DNA of 64,000 bases from Adineta steineri. Its lineage: Eukaryota > Rotifera > Eurotatoria > Adinetida > Adinetidae. The notes under the pieces were generated by a model. It saw only the letters and a list, made by a program, of their open reading frames with translations, had not been told where the DNA came from and made no database searches. The stretch is from assembly GCA_905250115.1 (NCBI GenBank), contig CAJNOI010000047.1:541334-605333 (forward strand), in the 5' to 3' direction. Below, one piece after another: positions 1 to 12,975 of this stretch (within the stretch, counting starts at the first letter, position 1; each line of letters opens with the position of its first letter). The position numbers and the translations under genes are program-made.

Positions 1-75
1 AAATATGATTCAAGTTTGAATTTTCAAATAAAATAATTATGATTTTATCTAAAATTTGTATAATTGATAAATACC

Positions 76-235
76 TTCATCATCAGTGTTTTATCCGGGT
101 GGACAAAACGGAAACCCAGGGTGGGCGCTGCCAATCAGTGCTTTGTGTAAGTCTCGTTTTTTCGGTGGGCAAACCGAAATTTCACGTGAGCGCCGCCCAC
201 CCAGCAAGCTCGCTAGATAAAACACTGTTCATTAT
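76..235. mobile_element. hAT-like MITE with inverted termini and near-perfect 8-bp target duplication
   Basis: The termini at 84-94 (CAGTGTTTTAT) and 217-227 (ATAAAACACTG) are perfect 11-nt inverted repeats. They are flanked by TTCATCAT (76-83) and TTCATTAT (228-235), an 8-bp duplication with one mismatch. Internal GC-rich arms around 117-130 and 188-203 are also roughly inverted, so the 144-bp unit can fold into a long hairpin. CAGTG ends and an 8-bp duplication are typical of hAT-superfamily non-autonomous elements. It has no coding capacity. The GC content is clearly higher than the surrounding DNA. The family name is an inference. Confidence 0.6.
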
Positions 236-448
236 AAATAAAACGTTTCCTGTTATTTGTTGTATTAACCTATGAATAAATAGTTTTATGTTTTGCAAAT
301 AATACGATCAATGATTGATTTTTATCTTGTGAAAATATATCCGATAATAAATTCAATGTTTGTCTTCAATAGCAAATTAAATAATCGTTGTTTCTTTTGT
401 TTGCTATGTAATTAATAAACATAAATATTTTCTTTAGATAAGAAAGAA

Positions 449-1343
449 ATGTCAATGAATAATTATGAATGGCAAAGAATAGAATGTGAAGAAGAATTAA
501 AGCATTTTATTGATTTACGACAACGTTTTCGTCAAGTAGATAAACTTTCTTTTTCGATGTATTATTTATTATTATTTAATGTATTATTTAGTATTTAAAA
601 GAGAATAACAATACTATATGGTATTCTGTTGCACAAGTGAGAGAAAAATTAAAAACGATTCATTATTGTCTTTAGTAGAATTATTTTCAAAGAGATTTAG
701 AATTACTTAATGTCTCATTAATTGAATGTATATGTGATCTTATTCATATCAATAAATTATTAACAAATGAAACACATAATGATTTTTTTCTTGAATTAAA
801 ATGTGAAAAAGTTTATACTAATAATAATAATGATGTATGTATTCGTATTTTTTTTGTATAAGACATTCTATTTTACGTTTATATATTTACCATAGAAATT
901 AGATCAATCAATAAAAAAAATCTATTTCAGTCGTCGTTATCGAGCTTTAATCAATAGTCGGTTAGTATTTAGAAATAAATTGAAAAATTTTATTTTTTGT
1001 CTATTCTAGTGAAATCTTACTTGATGATTTAAGTAAATCAATCAATGATGATTTTGATAATCGTATGCTTAAAATGCGTGCTATATGTGTACTTGATGAA
1101 GAATTAATTCATATTCAACAAGAATTATTATCGAAATCATATGAAGAACAAGCATCTATTCGTTTACATCAAATTCGTGCAATGATAAATGTGTTTTTTA
1201 AACAAACATCTTCAATATCGTTCAACGATAAATCATCAATGATTTCATTAATTCAATCTTGTGATTCATTTCTATCAACATTTCGTTTATTATTATCTAA
1301 TACAACATCTGATATAAGTCAAATTTCTTCATCAGATATTTAA
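449..1343 (+). CDS. Unrecognised protein of about 230 aa, five exons
   Basis: I do not recognise this protein. Exons that join in frame are 449-535, 592-636, 679-834, 896-960 and 1010-1343, with GT-AG introns of 42-61 nt. It starts MSMNNYEWQRIE, continues with helix-rich, Leu/Glu-rich sequence (for example LELLNVSLIECICDLIH) and ends with a Ser-rich tail before the TAA at 1341-1343. There is no signal peptide or membrane segment. The repeated leucines and charged residues suggest coiled-coil or helical-bundle structure. A pyrimidine-rich AG acceptor (436-437) lies 11 nt before the ATG, so the 5' end of the mRNA is probably spliced. The third exon needs the acceptor TTTAGTAG at 671-678, because the upstream AG would put a stop in frame. 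Confidence 0.6.
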
Positions 1344-1480
1344 AATGAATAGATGAAAAAAAAATGTTAAGTTTCGGTTTCGGTCTCAGACCAATTCATT
1401 ATGAATATTTACATGATAAAAAGAAAAAAAAACAATGAAAATAACAATTTTTATAAATAAAAAAAAACGAAGAACATGAA

Positions 1481-3747
1481 TTATATATGATTTGTTTTAA
1501 GACCTTTTTTAGCTTGAAAACGATAAGCTTTTTGCATATGTGTTGGTGTATGACGACGATGACATTGACAACGAAGTATACGAGCAAATGTTCGGCGAAA
1601 TGTTCCATTACATAATGCATAAAGCATTGGACTATAAATCAAAGAATAAAATTATCTTATAAATCCAAAAAAATAAGAAAATCTATACTTAATCGTTGAA
1701 TTAATATAACATAACATATAACCAAAACGTTCCCAGTACATTGGGAAACCATGTGAAAATATATCTGGTTTTATTGTTGATATAATAATATTTGTATTAT
1801 AAGGAAGCCATGTCACAATGAATGCAATTAGAATAGCACTGAAATATGAAAAAAAACATAAAAACCCCGACAAGTAGATTTTTTTTCTAAATAGAAATAC
1901 CTTAGAGTTTTTGCAGCTTTTTGATCTTTTACTTTTTCCATACGACGTTTCACTGTTTTTACACTTCCATTTGTATTTGCTGTTACTTGCGATGAAAGCT
2001 TTTGTGGTATTGGCTTTGTTGGTGAAACAATTGTTTCATTGATTTGTTGTGTATTAAAATATTTTTGATGGACAAGAAGTGTTGACTGTTGTTGATCATT
2101 TGGTAAAGGTGATAATTCAGTTATATAATCATGATGAGGAAGTCGTAGCCAACTGCTATTATGTGAATAATGAGAAGATGCTGGAAATGAAACTGTTGTC
2201 TGACCACGTAATCTTGATTCGACATATTCAATGTCTTTATCAATATTATTAAGTAATGGTTGACGTTGTTGTTGTTGATGTGAAAGATGTTCATCAGATG
2301 TTGATGCTAATGAATGATAATAAAGACGTGTCTCATATTGAATTGATTTTTGTCTATGTTGTTTTTGTTCTTGATTATATAAATATTCTATTGATGGGGG
2401 TTGATCACAACGACGAATCCATGGATCCGCATATAGATTAGATTTATTTTGTTCAGATGTATCACGTAGAGTATTCGACGTACGACCATTAACAAGACAT
2501 ATTTTTCCTGTATTTGTTAATGGAACATTATCAGTTAAATTTCGATTTAGATTCGTTGTAATTATAGAACGAATTTCACTTGAAGATTCATCATCATCAA
2601 CTCTATTAGAATTTGATTTTGATTTGGTTGAATCATGTTGTCTTAAATAAACATAAAAGTTTATTATTCTTTTTTTCTTATATATAAATAAGACATCTAA
2701 ATTTTATTACCTTGTATAATAACAACAATAATTAAATTTTTTATTTTGTTTTTTATTTAATAATAATAATTTATTAGCTGAACAATTTTGTAAGGATATA
2801 ATTTTTTGTCGTGAACGATTTGAATCCGTTGATATACTTTCATCTTGTTCTAAAACTAATGTTGTACCTACTGAAGTTAAATTTTTTGTTAGACGACCAT
2901 TTGAAATAGTATTATTATTTGTATTTGTTGACTGAGAATATGATATATGATGTTGAGCTTGTAATAGATGTAATTCCTTCCGACGTTTCACTGTTTCACG
3001 ATATATACGAAAATAAAGTAAACACATTAATGTAACTGGTAAATAAAAAGCAGCAATAGCTGTTGGTATTGCAACTATTATCCAAGAAAAACAATCAAAC
3101 ATATTTCTTTCTTTGTTTCTTTTGTCTCTCTTACCTATTGCTTTGTCCGTAAATGGTAGTCGACATTGACCGGGTGGTACTCTTTCATCAATTAACGGCC
3201 AAGTCCATATCCACTAGAATAAGAATATCATTTTTCTAGTTTATTTTGTTTTTTATTTAAATATAAATCTTACAGGTGTCCATATAAGACATGAAATAGT
3301 CCAAGCAAAACCAATCATAAATGATGCACGTTTTGGTGTACGTTTCGATCGATATGTTAATGGTCGTGTTATAGAAAAATATCGATCAAAACATATAAGT
3401 AAAAGATTAGCAACAGATGCATTTGACATTGTATAGTCTACACTAAGCCATACATCACATAAAAATGAGCCAAATGGCCAACAATCTTTTTCAAAAAATG
3501 TAAAAAATATTGGCATAGAAAAGAATCCAATTGTAAAATCAGCTACAGCAAGTGATAATAGAAAATAATTTGTTAATGTACGTAGTTGTTTATTAATACG
3601 AAACGAGATTAATACAAGTAAATTACCAATTGTTGTTAATAAAGTTAATATTGTACCACCTACTATAATAAGAACTGTTTTATAAAATGCAGCTGATGAA
3701 GTTTTTGATGTTATTGGACATGTAAAATTATTAAATGAACTATTCAT
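1481..3747 (-). CDS. Muscarinic acetylcholine receptor-like GPCR
   Basis: Predicted 672-aa class A GPCR that binds acetylcholine at the plasma membrane and couples to G proteins. Exons: 3274-3747, 2711-3213, 1901-2641, 1689-1838, 1481-1631 (2019 nt, divisible by three). An N-terminal tail with N-glycosylation sites precedes TM1. TM3 has the amine-contacting Asp ([12 protein letters not shown]) and ends in DRYFSITRP. The second loop carries the family signature KRTPKRA. TM6 reads [16 protein letters not shown], with the family's conserved Asn. TM7 contains [16 protein letters not shown], where NPxxY is NPMLY and its Asn codon is split by an intron. A long Ser/Gln/Asn-rich third cytoplasmic loop (about 300 residues) separates TM5 and TM6. 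The frame is open across 3103-3126, so a 24-nt micro-intron there is possible but not needed. A muscarinic rather than another amine receptor is favoured by TM6 and TM7. Subtype unknown. Confidence 0.93.
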
Positions 3748-4610
3748 ATTATCTTCAGTTATGTTTGTTGAAGAAAACTATGAAAACTAAAAATAAATAA
3801 ATAAATATATGTATATCATGATTTTCTTTTTATATTGTAGCGTAAATCAGTCCCATGAGATTATATTTCCTGGTAAAGAATATCCGGACGGATTTATAAA
3901 TTGATCGTGATCGAATTTCTTTAGGGATTAATTCATGTTATACAGATGTACTCTGTCTTTTTCTTCTTTTTCTGTTCTAGTTTAACTTGATGTACTACAT
4001 ATATATTATGACTTAATTTCAAAAATCGATTGATAATTCTAGAAATATTTAACGTACCTATATACTCTCTATCTAAAGATAAAAGAATACATCAAAGAAA
4101 AAGAAATCTCAGAATGACACTAAGATTTGCATTTAGATGAATTGACTATCATAATCAAATCGAACACTATTTGTTTTCTGTCTACTACTATATTTTTTCG
4201 AACGTTACATATAACTCTATCAGAATAGATCAGATCAATTTATGTTGTTAGTCTAGCGAAAGATAAAGAAAACGTTAGCATGAAAAATAACATTAATATA
4301 AAAATATGTTGTGTCATTGAACTAGGACACTTGTTGAATGTTTTCTTGTTTATTTATTATCAAAACATTATCCATATGTTGGATGATAATATGTTTCATT
4401 TGTAAGAAAGAAAGAAAGACAAAAAAAGTATTTTTCTTTTATCAAGGTGTGTAAAATTAAAAGAGAAAAAAATCGTTTATATTTGCTTACTTTCATTTTT
4501 TTCCATTTGTAAAAAATTACGAATAGGCAACTACTATCGTTTGTCGATGTATAGTGTTATGCTTTCGAGTACTATACGGTGAAAATGAGATAGAGAGCGA
4601 GAAAGAAAAC

Positions 4611-4625
4611 TCTCTCTCTCTCTCT
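4611..4625. repeat. (TC)n microsatellite
   Basis: Short TC dinucleotide run that grades into TTTC units, in the upstream region of the muscarinic receptor gene. Confidence 0.8.
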
Positions 4626-5316
4626 TTCTTTCTCTATGTCTCTTTTAGATAGGCAAAAGATCTTGGGTAATTATTTTTCTTTCGGCAATATTTACTTAAG
4701 AATTCTTCTATCACTAACCTTTTTATATAAATACGTGCATGCACACACATATTTCTTAAGAAATTTTGTTATATCCATGAAAAATTAGTGTTCTATATTC
4801 GCCCGACATTCTGTCTCTCTCTCTCGAAACATTTCGAGCAATTCAATCATGTTATTTTTAACAATCAATTTATTTTTCTTATCATAACCCATCAATACAC
4901 TATAAAGATTTTTAGCTTGCTTATAGTTAATCGATTATCTTCTCTTTTCTTTATTCGTTTATATAAAAGAATATATAAATATAATAGTATGTGAACATAC
5001 GTTAAAAGATTTTTGTCGAGGCATGTGTTTACTAACCAATCGATAGCTCATCAATAAATTAAAGTAGAATATATTTTTCTAGAAAAATAGATTTTGAATA
5101 GACAAATAATTACCAATAAATGTAGGAACGATCGTAATAGTTTCGATGTATAATTGTATGTATATATATTGACAGACATATCTTATCATAAAGATAAATT
5201 CACTAATCATCTTATTCTCTGTTATTTGACACTGTCAGCTTTCACTTCTTGATTTGATCTATTCCGATGTTAATAGCAAGGAACGCGTAACTTCTACTTT
5301 AGACATTAGAACAAGG

Positions 5317-5340
5317 AGGAGAGAGAGAGAGGGAGAGAGA
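5317..5340. repeat. (GA)n microsatellite
   Basis: GA dinucleotide run interrupted by one extra GG, in non-coding DNA. Confidence 0.8.
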
Positions 5341-6468
5341 GAAAGAATGAAGGAAAAAGAAATAAGAAAAGAAAGACGATCATAGAATCAGCAATAGTCT
5401 TATGAATGTCATTGCCTGAACATAGAGACTCTATTTTCTACGATGGTGTTTGATCTGCGTGACTTGATGACGGAAATACTTTATATATATATATCTATTT
5501 CATATTGATTCGATGATAGTGATAGTTTTTTTTTGTATTTGTGTGCCTAACAACTCTCTTTTTTCAATGAGTCCCGCTAGAACTTTTGCAAGTACACATC
5601 AGAGTTTGTCTATTGAACGAGTTCTCTTGTTGTTATCGTCAATGAGTATGCTTGCCGACAATTTTGACGGCAAATGCAAACGCATTTAATGAGTGACATG
5701 CTTTTAGTTTTTTACGTTAAATCGCATATAAATATATACAATGAGTCTATTTTCTTGACTAGAGAAGGTAAATATTTGATAAAGATATAGAAAACTAACC
5801 ATGTGTCACAATACAATAATAAACGATCACATTTTATTGATCTATTACTGAATATAAAAGAAATTGTAAGGTGTTAATTAATGTAATGTCAATTCGATTA
5901 ACATATAATTCTTAAATAAGAAATCATATAAATTCTTTTTTTTTTCTCCGATTCTTCCTAATTCTTAGTCGCTATATATATATATATATTTGAATGAAAC
6001 ACTTAATATTGACAAACATCCTACTCAATGATCTATCAATTATAAACAAATGAAAGACGAAAGTTTATCCTGTCATATGAAATAATAATATCAATGTGTT
6101 TTTCTTATGATATACTAATAATCAATTAAATGTTTTATTTAGATAATATTCTTCTTCTTTGACTTACTAAATATTTTTCGTCAATTAATTACTCGTTAAA
6201 CATCTTGTTCTAGCCTGTGCAATTTCTATTTAGTTCTTCTTCTTCTAGATGAGAGAAGAGAAAAGCATTCTTCTCTCTTTTTAATGACAACAACAAATCT
6301 TAATAGATGACAACAAGCTGAGAAAGCTTTTTGAGTATGTCAATGTGAAATCAATGTGACAGACGTAACAAAAGCTAACGATTATTATGATGATTTGAAT
6401 CATACTGTGTTATATTATATATTGCTTAATATCTCAAAATATATGAGATCGATCTGTTTTGCTCTTTC

Positions 6469-6493
6469 ATATATATATATATATATATATATA
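6469..6493. repeat. (AT)n microsatellite
   Basis: About twelve AT units in non-coding DNA. Confidence 0.85.
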
Positions 6494-7583
6494 CCTCAAT
6501 AATTTATTTATCGTTAGAATCAAGCAATATATCGATGTGCGTGTGTTTGCTTGGATAAACGAGAAAAGAAAATAAACAATCGATTAATGAAAATCATTAA
6601 CATAGGTTATTTTTATTAGTCTCATCATAATGACAGCAAACACCTGAAGCAAACACAACAGGAGATATGTTTTTCTCGTTTATATCTGCTGGATTATTAT
6701 AATATAAATCATCTATATTTTTTTTGTCCAATTATCAAGAAAAAAAAATAGGTGAAGAAAAATTCTTGATCAATAGATGCCATACAAAATTACATGCACG
6801 TCGTTTCAAAAACAAATATCAATATGAAAAAAACAATAGTGACTAACATCATAAATAATTGAACGCCTACTAACATACCTGTGTATATACACACGTACCG
6901 ATAGGAATAAATCATTTATAGAAAATAATTTTAAGGATATTTGTATAATTTATTGAGTGAATTTGTTTTTTACTTGAAAATTATGATAGAGATCTTAGAT
7001 AAATAGAACTAATTTTCTATTAAGAAACTATTCATAGTCAATTATGAAGAAAAATTGCCGGATTTTGATCGACTTGTTTTCAAAAAACGTGTTAAATAAA
7101 AAAAACTCTGCTTCTTTTTATATACTAAGGATAAATAAATACGTTAGTATTTTTTGTCGATTAAATATTACGTCTTCTCATATAAAATAAAATCTATTGT
7201 TAGAATTGATAAAAGTTCGTAAGAAAAGAAAAAACCTATTCGTAAATTTCGTCTTTGTCTCTTCAATTGTTTACTGAACAAAGAAACTTAGTTCTCTTAT
7301 CTTTGTATAATAAAAACGTTCTTTCTTGTACTTTAATAACAACTTTTGAATCATCTTGTTATTCTAGAAAGTCAAGATAAGAACTAGACTTTATCTTTTT
7401 GTTTGCTTCGCTTTTTTTTTTGTCTTTGAAATTTTTTGTTTATAATAATAAATATTCAGCTGATGAAACAGTTTTCTATTGTTGTTTATTATAAATATTG
7501 AAAAAAATACACACATGAAATAGATTGAAGCATAAAATAGGAAAAAAAACACCAGTGTCTATATAAGAATATCTTTTAAATGT

Positions 7584-9683
7584 TTATTTTTTTGCAAATT
7601 TTCCGAAAAGGATGAAACCACCAACTCCACCAATTAATAAACCAACAATAATTAAACCAATCCAAAGTCCGGTTATTTTTGGACCGGAACTTTTTGTGAT
7701 TGTTTCTGATGATCGATGACCGACATTGAGTGAACCAGGTCGTGCACGTAAATTGACTGTATTTGTACCATATTTAGCACGGAATGCTAAACCATCGGCT
7801 TCCATAATTCGTTCAAGACGGTTAATAAGTCCATCTAATGATGTTTCATGAATTGGATCTGCTACATTTCCAGTTATTGGTGGTCTATCAAGTAATGTAA
7901 ATGTAACAATGATATCATTGCTTGCTCCAGTATCTTGATCAACAATAAGATGTGAAATACGTATTGGTCTTACAAACATGGTAAATACCAATGTTTCCCA
8001 TATATGAAAACGTAAATAATTCAAATTTTCATATACTGGATATTTTTTATCGTTGACGATTCGGAATGTTAAAACAGCAAGATTATAATTTTCTATAAAA
8101 TAAAATCAAATGAAAATAATAAGAGAAGAAAACTATGAAATGAATTTTTTTTCTTTACCAGCTGGACCTAAAGCACGATAACATTCAGCTAATGTATAAT
8201 CAATTTCGAATATTGTCATGGGACGACGACGATAGTTGAAAATATCTTAAAATAAAGATAGAAAAAAAAACTATATATGTATATATATTTAGAAATAAAT
8301 TTATTTTATTTACTCATTTCAAATGAAGTATTAAGAACTCCATTGTTGTATTGTTTTAAGACTAATTTTACTGGTTCTGAGTGTACTACTGGTTCACCTT
8401 CAATATGTGATGACCAATACCATTCGCGATGTTGAAGTACATAACCTGGTAAGACTTTTTCAGCAATCCATACATGACACCAGACTCGATCACGGCAATG
8501 TTTTTCACCAGTATATTGATATTCAGCATCATCGAGTAAGAATAAATGTTGTGGACTACCCATATGGAAATTATTTGGATCATCAACATCAGGTACAGCA
8601 TCATTTCCTTGTGCACTTATATTACTAACACGACAATGATGTCTTTCACTGCTATATCGATAAGTTAGACCAACACCATGATCATGAATTTCAGTAAAAT
8701 GTTCCCATTGTGGTGAACCTTGTGGATCAGGATACCAAGCATCAAAACGTGTAAATTGAAATTCAGTGTCATATAAATTATGTCCACTAAATATTGCACT
8801 TTGATTACCAAATGGTACATTTACTTCAGTATTTGCACTGACTCGTTCTGGAAGGTTTTTTGGTATAGACATTGTTGATGTACGATTTTGACAATAGACG
8901 CCGGTTGGTGTTTCTAATGCTTGTCGTTCTTCACGTCTGCTTGGATTTGCATTGTAACGAAAAACGTTGTATGTAAATGAATCTTGAGTTGTTGCATTTT
9001 TAACTGTTACATTCATTTGTAAAATGGTAGTTTGGTTTTGTTGAAAGCCAGGTAGAAATTTTGTTGGATCAGATACATGAAAGAAAACAAGTACTGTTGC
9101 TCTGATATCATTCAAGTAGAAACATGATCGGAAGATATTTGTTGGAATTCGACGTAATTCACCTTCATTTTCAAAACGAACACCCCATTGAGCATTAGGT
9201 TTATTTCGTTGATCATAACCGAGAAGAGCTGATGGTTTAACCATAAGTGTTCTTGGTACAACAACACTTGTTTGAGATTGGTCATTAAGTGTTTGTCGAA
9301 CACAAAATGGCATGGAGATATTTCCAATACCATAGATGATTTCAAAAAATTCGTTAGTTACGAAATTGTAATAGAAATTATTTGGACCTAAACATAAAAA
9401 AAATATTATGAAAATATAATATATTGAATATGTAAATACCTATAGCCGAATTTGTTGCAATAGCATCACGTGAAGTTGAAAAAGCCTGTGAGAGCTCCAA
9501 AATGTTTCTCTCAGCTACGAGTTCAGTCATAATTTCGAATCTTGGTGGAATATGGTGCCACTTGGGATCAGGAAATGGTGGAGTTGGTCCATCCGGGCAT
9601 AGTTGTGGATCCACTTGTTGAGCATGGGTTAATTGAATGAAAATAAACGCAACACTTACAAGATATGTGAGTAGTCGAAACAT
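7584..9683 (-). CDS. Secreted-type single-pass membrane protein, possible LolA-like domain family
   Basis: Predicted 637 aa from four exons (9440-9683, 8314-9387, 8159-8245, 7584-8092; 1914 nt, in frame). The start is the ATG at 9681-9683; an upstream GTG in frame is not used here. An N-terminal signal peptide (MFRLLTYLVSVAFIFIQL, then Ala-Gln) leads into a long extracellular region with several N-glycosylation sites. It carries paired cysteines and an ETPTGVYC stretch that I associate with metazoan LolA-like, EF-hand-less surface proteins of unknown function. A single Gly-rich transmembrane helix (GLWIGLIIVGLLIGGVGGF) sits near the C-terminus, followed by a very short basic tail (GKFAKK). 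The topology (type I, ectodomain outside) is seen directly. The family assignment is from memory and tentative. It could mediate surface lipid or ligand binding, but that is unproven. Confidence 0.75.
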
Positions 9684-10562
9684 TTTCACAGTGTCTTCTT
9701 TCTTGTATTAAGTGAAAATAACTGTTACAACAATAGTTTTAACAATAATAAGAACTCCTGTAAGACGAGTTTATATGATAAGAAGCAAAAAAAAGGGTGT
9801 TTGTTTGCTCGTGTTATCTATTAAAAAAGCGACACTAAACAAAAAGCATCATTTTTTTTCGTAACGACGGCCGGTTTTTTTACATATAAACGGCGTCCAA
9901 TATAGATTGTTATCTATTTAACAATACTTCTTTGTTTATATCTTTTGTCTTACGTTTTTGCCCATCTATTTAAATATACTCAACGTGAAAATGAGAAGAA
10001 AAAAAAGAAGAAGAAAAGAAACAATGATATACTTTTTACAAAATTCTAAATATATTCTAATTGACCTTGAAACCCTACAGATACTTATATAATATTTCTA
10101 AATTCAATAATCTTTGCATTTTGTTTTTTTTTTGATTCATTTATCATATAAATTATGTTATATCGAGATACAAGACAATGCATAATAATATTAATTGAAA
10201 TACACCTGTTTTTGTAATACAATCATCAACGCTTTTGTTGCTTATTCATGAGATCCTTGACGTAATATCAAACGACCTCAGATTATCCATATCTTTACTT
10301 GAGCAGAAAAAAATCTGTTATATCGAGTACAGAGCTGATAGATCGTAGAAATGAGAAAAGATAGATGTATTCCATATACATTTTTTTTCCTCTTCTATTT
10401 CTTTCCTAAAGACAAGAGAAAACATTGTTTTTCTAATGGATAAAAAGGCAAACGAGAATAAATGCATATTTCTGCAATAGTATATGTATAACAATTCTGT
10501 TAGAAGAAAAAAACGACGCCCATTTGTCAGTCGTCGTTTAGTTATTCATACATAGAGGAAAT
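9684..10562. other. Divergent intergenic region, about 880 bp
   Basis: Lies between the start codons of a minus-strand gene and a plus-strand gene, so it should hold both promoters. It is AT-rich. I see no coding exon and no clear named element. Confidence 0.5.
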
Positions 10563-11165
10563 ATGTATGCTCCTCGTGCTAAATTCGAACGTATTTATAT
10601 TGTTTCACCAGTTAAAGTAGCAATTATATTTTTAATGGTTCTTCATTGTCTTTTTTTATTAATTGCATTACTAACATCATTTTGGATTCAAACAAAATTT
10701 GGTCATTATGGACCATTGTATAGTTGTGAAAATCGTCTTCATTGGAAAACAACATCTCGTCTATCTTCTATAACAACTGAATGTCAATTTGTTCGATCAT
10801 TTCATCGTTTAAATCTCTTATGGATGCCTATAACAGCTTTATTCATAGTACTATCTTTTATTATAACATTAATTTCTATTCTTATAGCTACTTTATCTTT
10901 TATTAAAACATCATTTACAATTCGTCGTCGTTATTGGTTATTTACCATTTTATTATTATTAATTGTTTTTCTACTTGATTCTTTTGTAATTATATTTATT
11001 CCACTTAGTCATCATCATCAAATCTATTATCTACAATGGGCATATGGTATACATTGTGGTGCAACATTATTTATTTCCGTATCGTTAATAACAGCTATTC
11101 TCACACATAATACGGATGATATTCAATATATTGAAGCAATAGAGGAGTCATCAATTGATAAATAG
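10563..11165 (+). CDS. Four-transmembrane claudin/PMP22-like protein
   Basis: Intronless 200-aa membrane protein. Four hydrophobic helices are visible: about residues 19-41 (IIFLMVLHCLFLLIALLTSF), 89-115, 126-148 and 157-179. The first extracellular loop follows helix 1 and contains W-x(10-12)-C-type residues (SFWIQT, GPLYSC and TECQF), which recall the W and paired C of claudin/PMP22/TMEM47 families, although the exact GLW signature is absent. Both termini are cytoplasmic. The N-terminus is basic and the C-terminus acidic (DDIQYIEAIEESS). A role in cell junctions or membrane organisation would follow if it is a true claudin relative. Other four-span families (clarin, tetraspanin-like) remain possible; it lacks the tetraspanin CCG motif. 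Confidence 0.7.
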   Translation: MYAPRAKFERIYIVSPVKVAIIFLMVLHCLFLLIALLTSFWIQTKFGHYGPLYSCENRLHWKTTSRLSSITTECQFVRSFHRLNLLWMPITALFIVLSFIITLISILIATLSFIKTSFTIRRRYWLFTILLLLIVFLLDSFVIIFIPLSHHHQIYYLQWAYGIHCGATLFISVSLITAILTHNTDDIQYIEAIEESSIDK

Positions 11166-11251
11166 TTATAAGAAAACTAAATAAAAAACAGCAAAAATAA
11201 TAAAATGTGTATGCATGAGTTTTTCATTGTTTCTTTTAATTATATTTAGAA

Positions 11252-12009
11252 TTATATTTTCTTTTTCTTTGTTTGAAATTCTTTTAATGCTTGTTGACAA
11301 ACTTCCGTCATGATATACGTTCGATCAACTTCCGAAACATTATGAATTTTTAATGTATTTCGTACAGAATTAAGATTTCTAAAAAATAATTCAAAGAAAA
11401 AGCAAGTTAAATTTTGTATCGTTTTTTTTCAATATTTTCAAACCTTAATAAAAGAAACATTGTTTTTGGCATCTGCTTAAGTATACGTAATAATGCAAGA
11501 CGTTTTTTATCCATTAATTTACGAAAATGTTTTCGTACTTCTAAACGTTGTTCATTTGTTAATACATTCTCATATTCCTCTTGAGTTGGCATATGAAATT
11601 TTCCACTTTTTAATGCAAACATTTGTAATTCACGCGGTAATGGATCCCAATTATTTGCATATAAAGGAATATTATATTGTTCAGTATCCGGTAATGGTTT
11701 CATTGTAACTAATGTACAAAATAATTCATACTCCTTTTCTGGTGCACCTAATGCCGTCGCTGCTTGTTTCATACGTATATGATCATTTGTTATTGATGCC
11801 ATCCATAAATCACATAAAATTTTACGTTCTTCACTCAATAAAGTTTCATAAAGGCCATGATCAAGAAGAACAATTTGTGCTTTTCGATAATTTTTTGATT
11901 TCGGATCATTATTAACTTGAACATGAACATTACCAGGATGTGGATCAGCATGTACAAAACCAATACGAAATATTTGTTCAGCAAACATACGAATTAATTT
12001 TTCATCAAT
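11252..12009 (-). pseudogene. 3' part of an ADCK5-like ABC1/UbiB kinase gene
   Basis: Two exons (11444-12009 and 11252-11378) encode the C-terminal 230 residues of an atypical kinase of the ABC1/ADCK family, mitochondrial proteins linked to lipid or coenzyme Q metabolism. Visible motifs are GFVHADPHPGNV (catalytic loop) and LLDHGLY (metal-binding DFG equivalent). The C-terminal RNLNSVRNTL follows the pattern I recall for ADCK5. The 5' boundary is a good acceptor at 12010-12011, but no upstream exon is visible in 12012-12396. The N-terminal KxGQ and nucleotide-binding parts (about 350 residues in the family) are missing. The 579-N gap is too short for them in this gene architecture, and on its far side another gene begins. 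It is therefore either truncated in the genome or cut by a misassembly. The visible part has no stops or frameshifts, which favours misassembly or recent truncation. Confidence 0.75.
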
Positions 12010-12011
12010 CT

Positions 12012-12396
12012 ATATAAAAACAGATGTATTATTATTTATATAGCGAAGCATATTTCTCAAAGGAATTCATGCTGTATGAATACAAATGAGAGTTATTGAA
12101 GTAGAAAATATATGCATACAAATTTTGAACTATCAGTTTTTATGTTCCAACTTATTTTTTATATCTCTATTTCAATGATAACATCGTAGTTCCAATCTCG
12201 AATATCTTAGATAGAATCTTAATGTTTTTTTTAGTTGATACTTCATTCGCAGCTGTTGAATAATTATATCAATTAATAACTATTGTTGATTTAGAGAAAA
12301 ATGAAACTATTATGTATTTTTCTCATGTTGAGTTTTTTTCGATAGATTAAAATAACAAATTAATATTTATCGTGTGTTTAGTGTGATTTATGTTCT
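12012..12396. other. Non-coding stretch next to the assembly gap
   Basis: AT-rich sequence with stops in all frames and no exon of the adjacent kinase gene that I can find. Confidence 0.45.
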
Positions 12397-12975
12397 NNNN
12401 NNNNNNNNNNNNNNNNNNNNNNNNNNNNNNNNNNNNNNNNNNNNNNNNNNNNNNNNNNNNNNNNNNNNNNNNNNNNNNNNNNNNNNNNNNNNNNNNNNNN
12501 NNNNNNNNNNNNNNNNNNNNNNNNNNNNNNNNNNNNNNNNNNNNNNNNNNNNNNNNNNNNNNNNNNNNNNNNNNNNNNNNNNNNNNNNNNNNNNNNNNNN
12601 NNNNNNNNNNNNNNNNNNNNNNNNNNNNNNNNNNNNNNNNNNNNNNNNNNNNNNNNNNNNNNNNNNNNNNNNNNNNNNNNNNNNNNNNNNNNNNNNNNNN
12701 NNNNNNNNNNNNNNNNNNNNNNNNNNNNNNNNNNNNNNNNNNNNNNNNNNNNNNNNNNNNNNNNNNNNNNNNNNNNNNNNNNNNNNNNNNNNNNNNNNNN
12801 NNNNNNNNNNNNNNNNNNNNNNNNNNNNNNNNNNNNNNNNNNNNNNNNNNNNNNNNNNNNNNNNNNNNNNNNNNNNNNNNNNNNNNNNNNNNNNNNNNNN
12901 NNNNNNNNNNNNNNNNNNNNNNNNNNNNNNNNNNNNNNNNNNNNNNNNNNNNNNNNNNNNNNNNNNNNNNNNNNN
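12397..12975. other. Assembly gap of 579 N
   Basis: An unbroken run of N. It interrupts the F-box gene on its right and may hide the junction with the kinase fragment on its left. No feature can be called inside. Confidence 1.

Larger units (their letters stand above)
3748..7583. other. 3.8-kb non-coding stretch between the receptor and the next gene
   Basis: I see no credible exon, tRNA or rRNA here. The open frames are short and low in complexity. It contains simple repeats at 4611-4625 (TC), 5317-5340 (GA), 5975-5989 (TA) and 6469-6493 (AT). It probably holds the receptor's promoter and 5' untranslated exons on the minus strand, because it lies directly upstream of the receptor ATG. The other flank is the 3' end of the gene at 7584. 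Confidence 0.5.

Noticed and set aside
3079..3130. 24-nt micro-intron in the muscarinic receptor
   Set aside because: The frame is open through it and the acceptor lacks a pyrimidine tract, so continuous coding is simpler.
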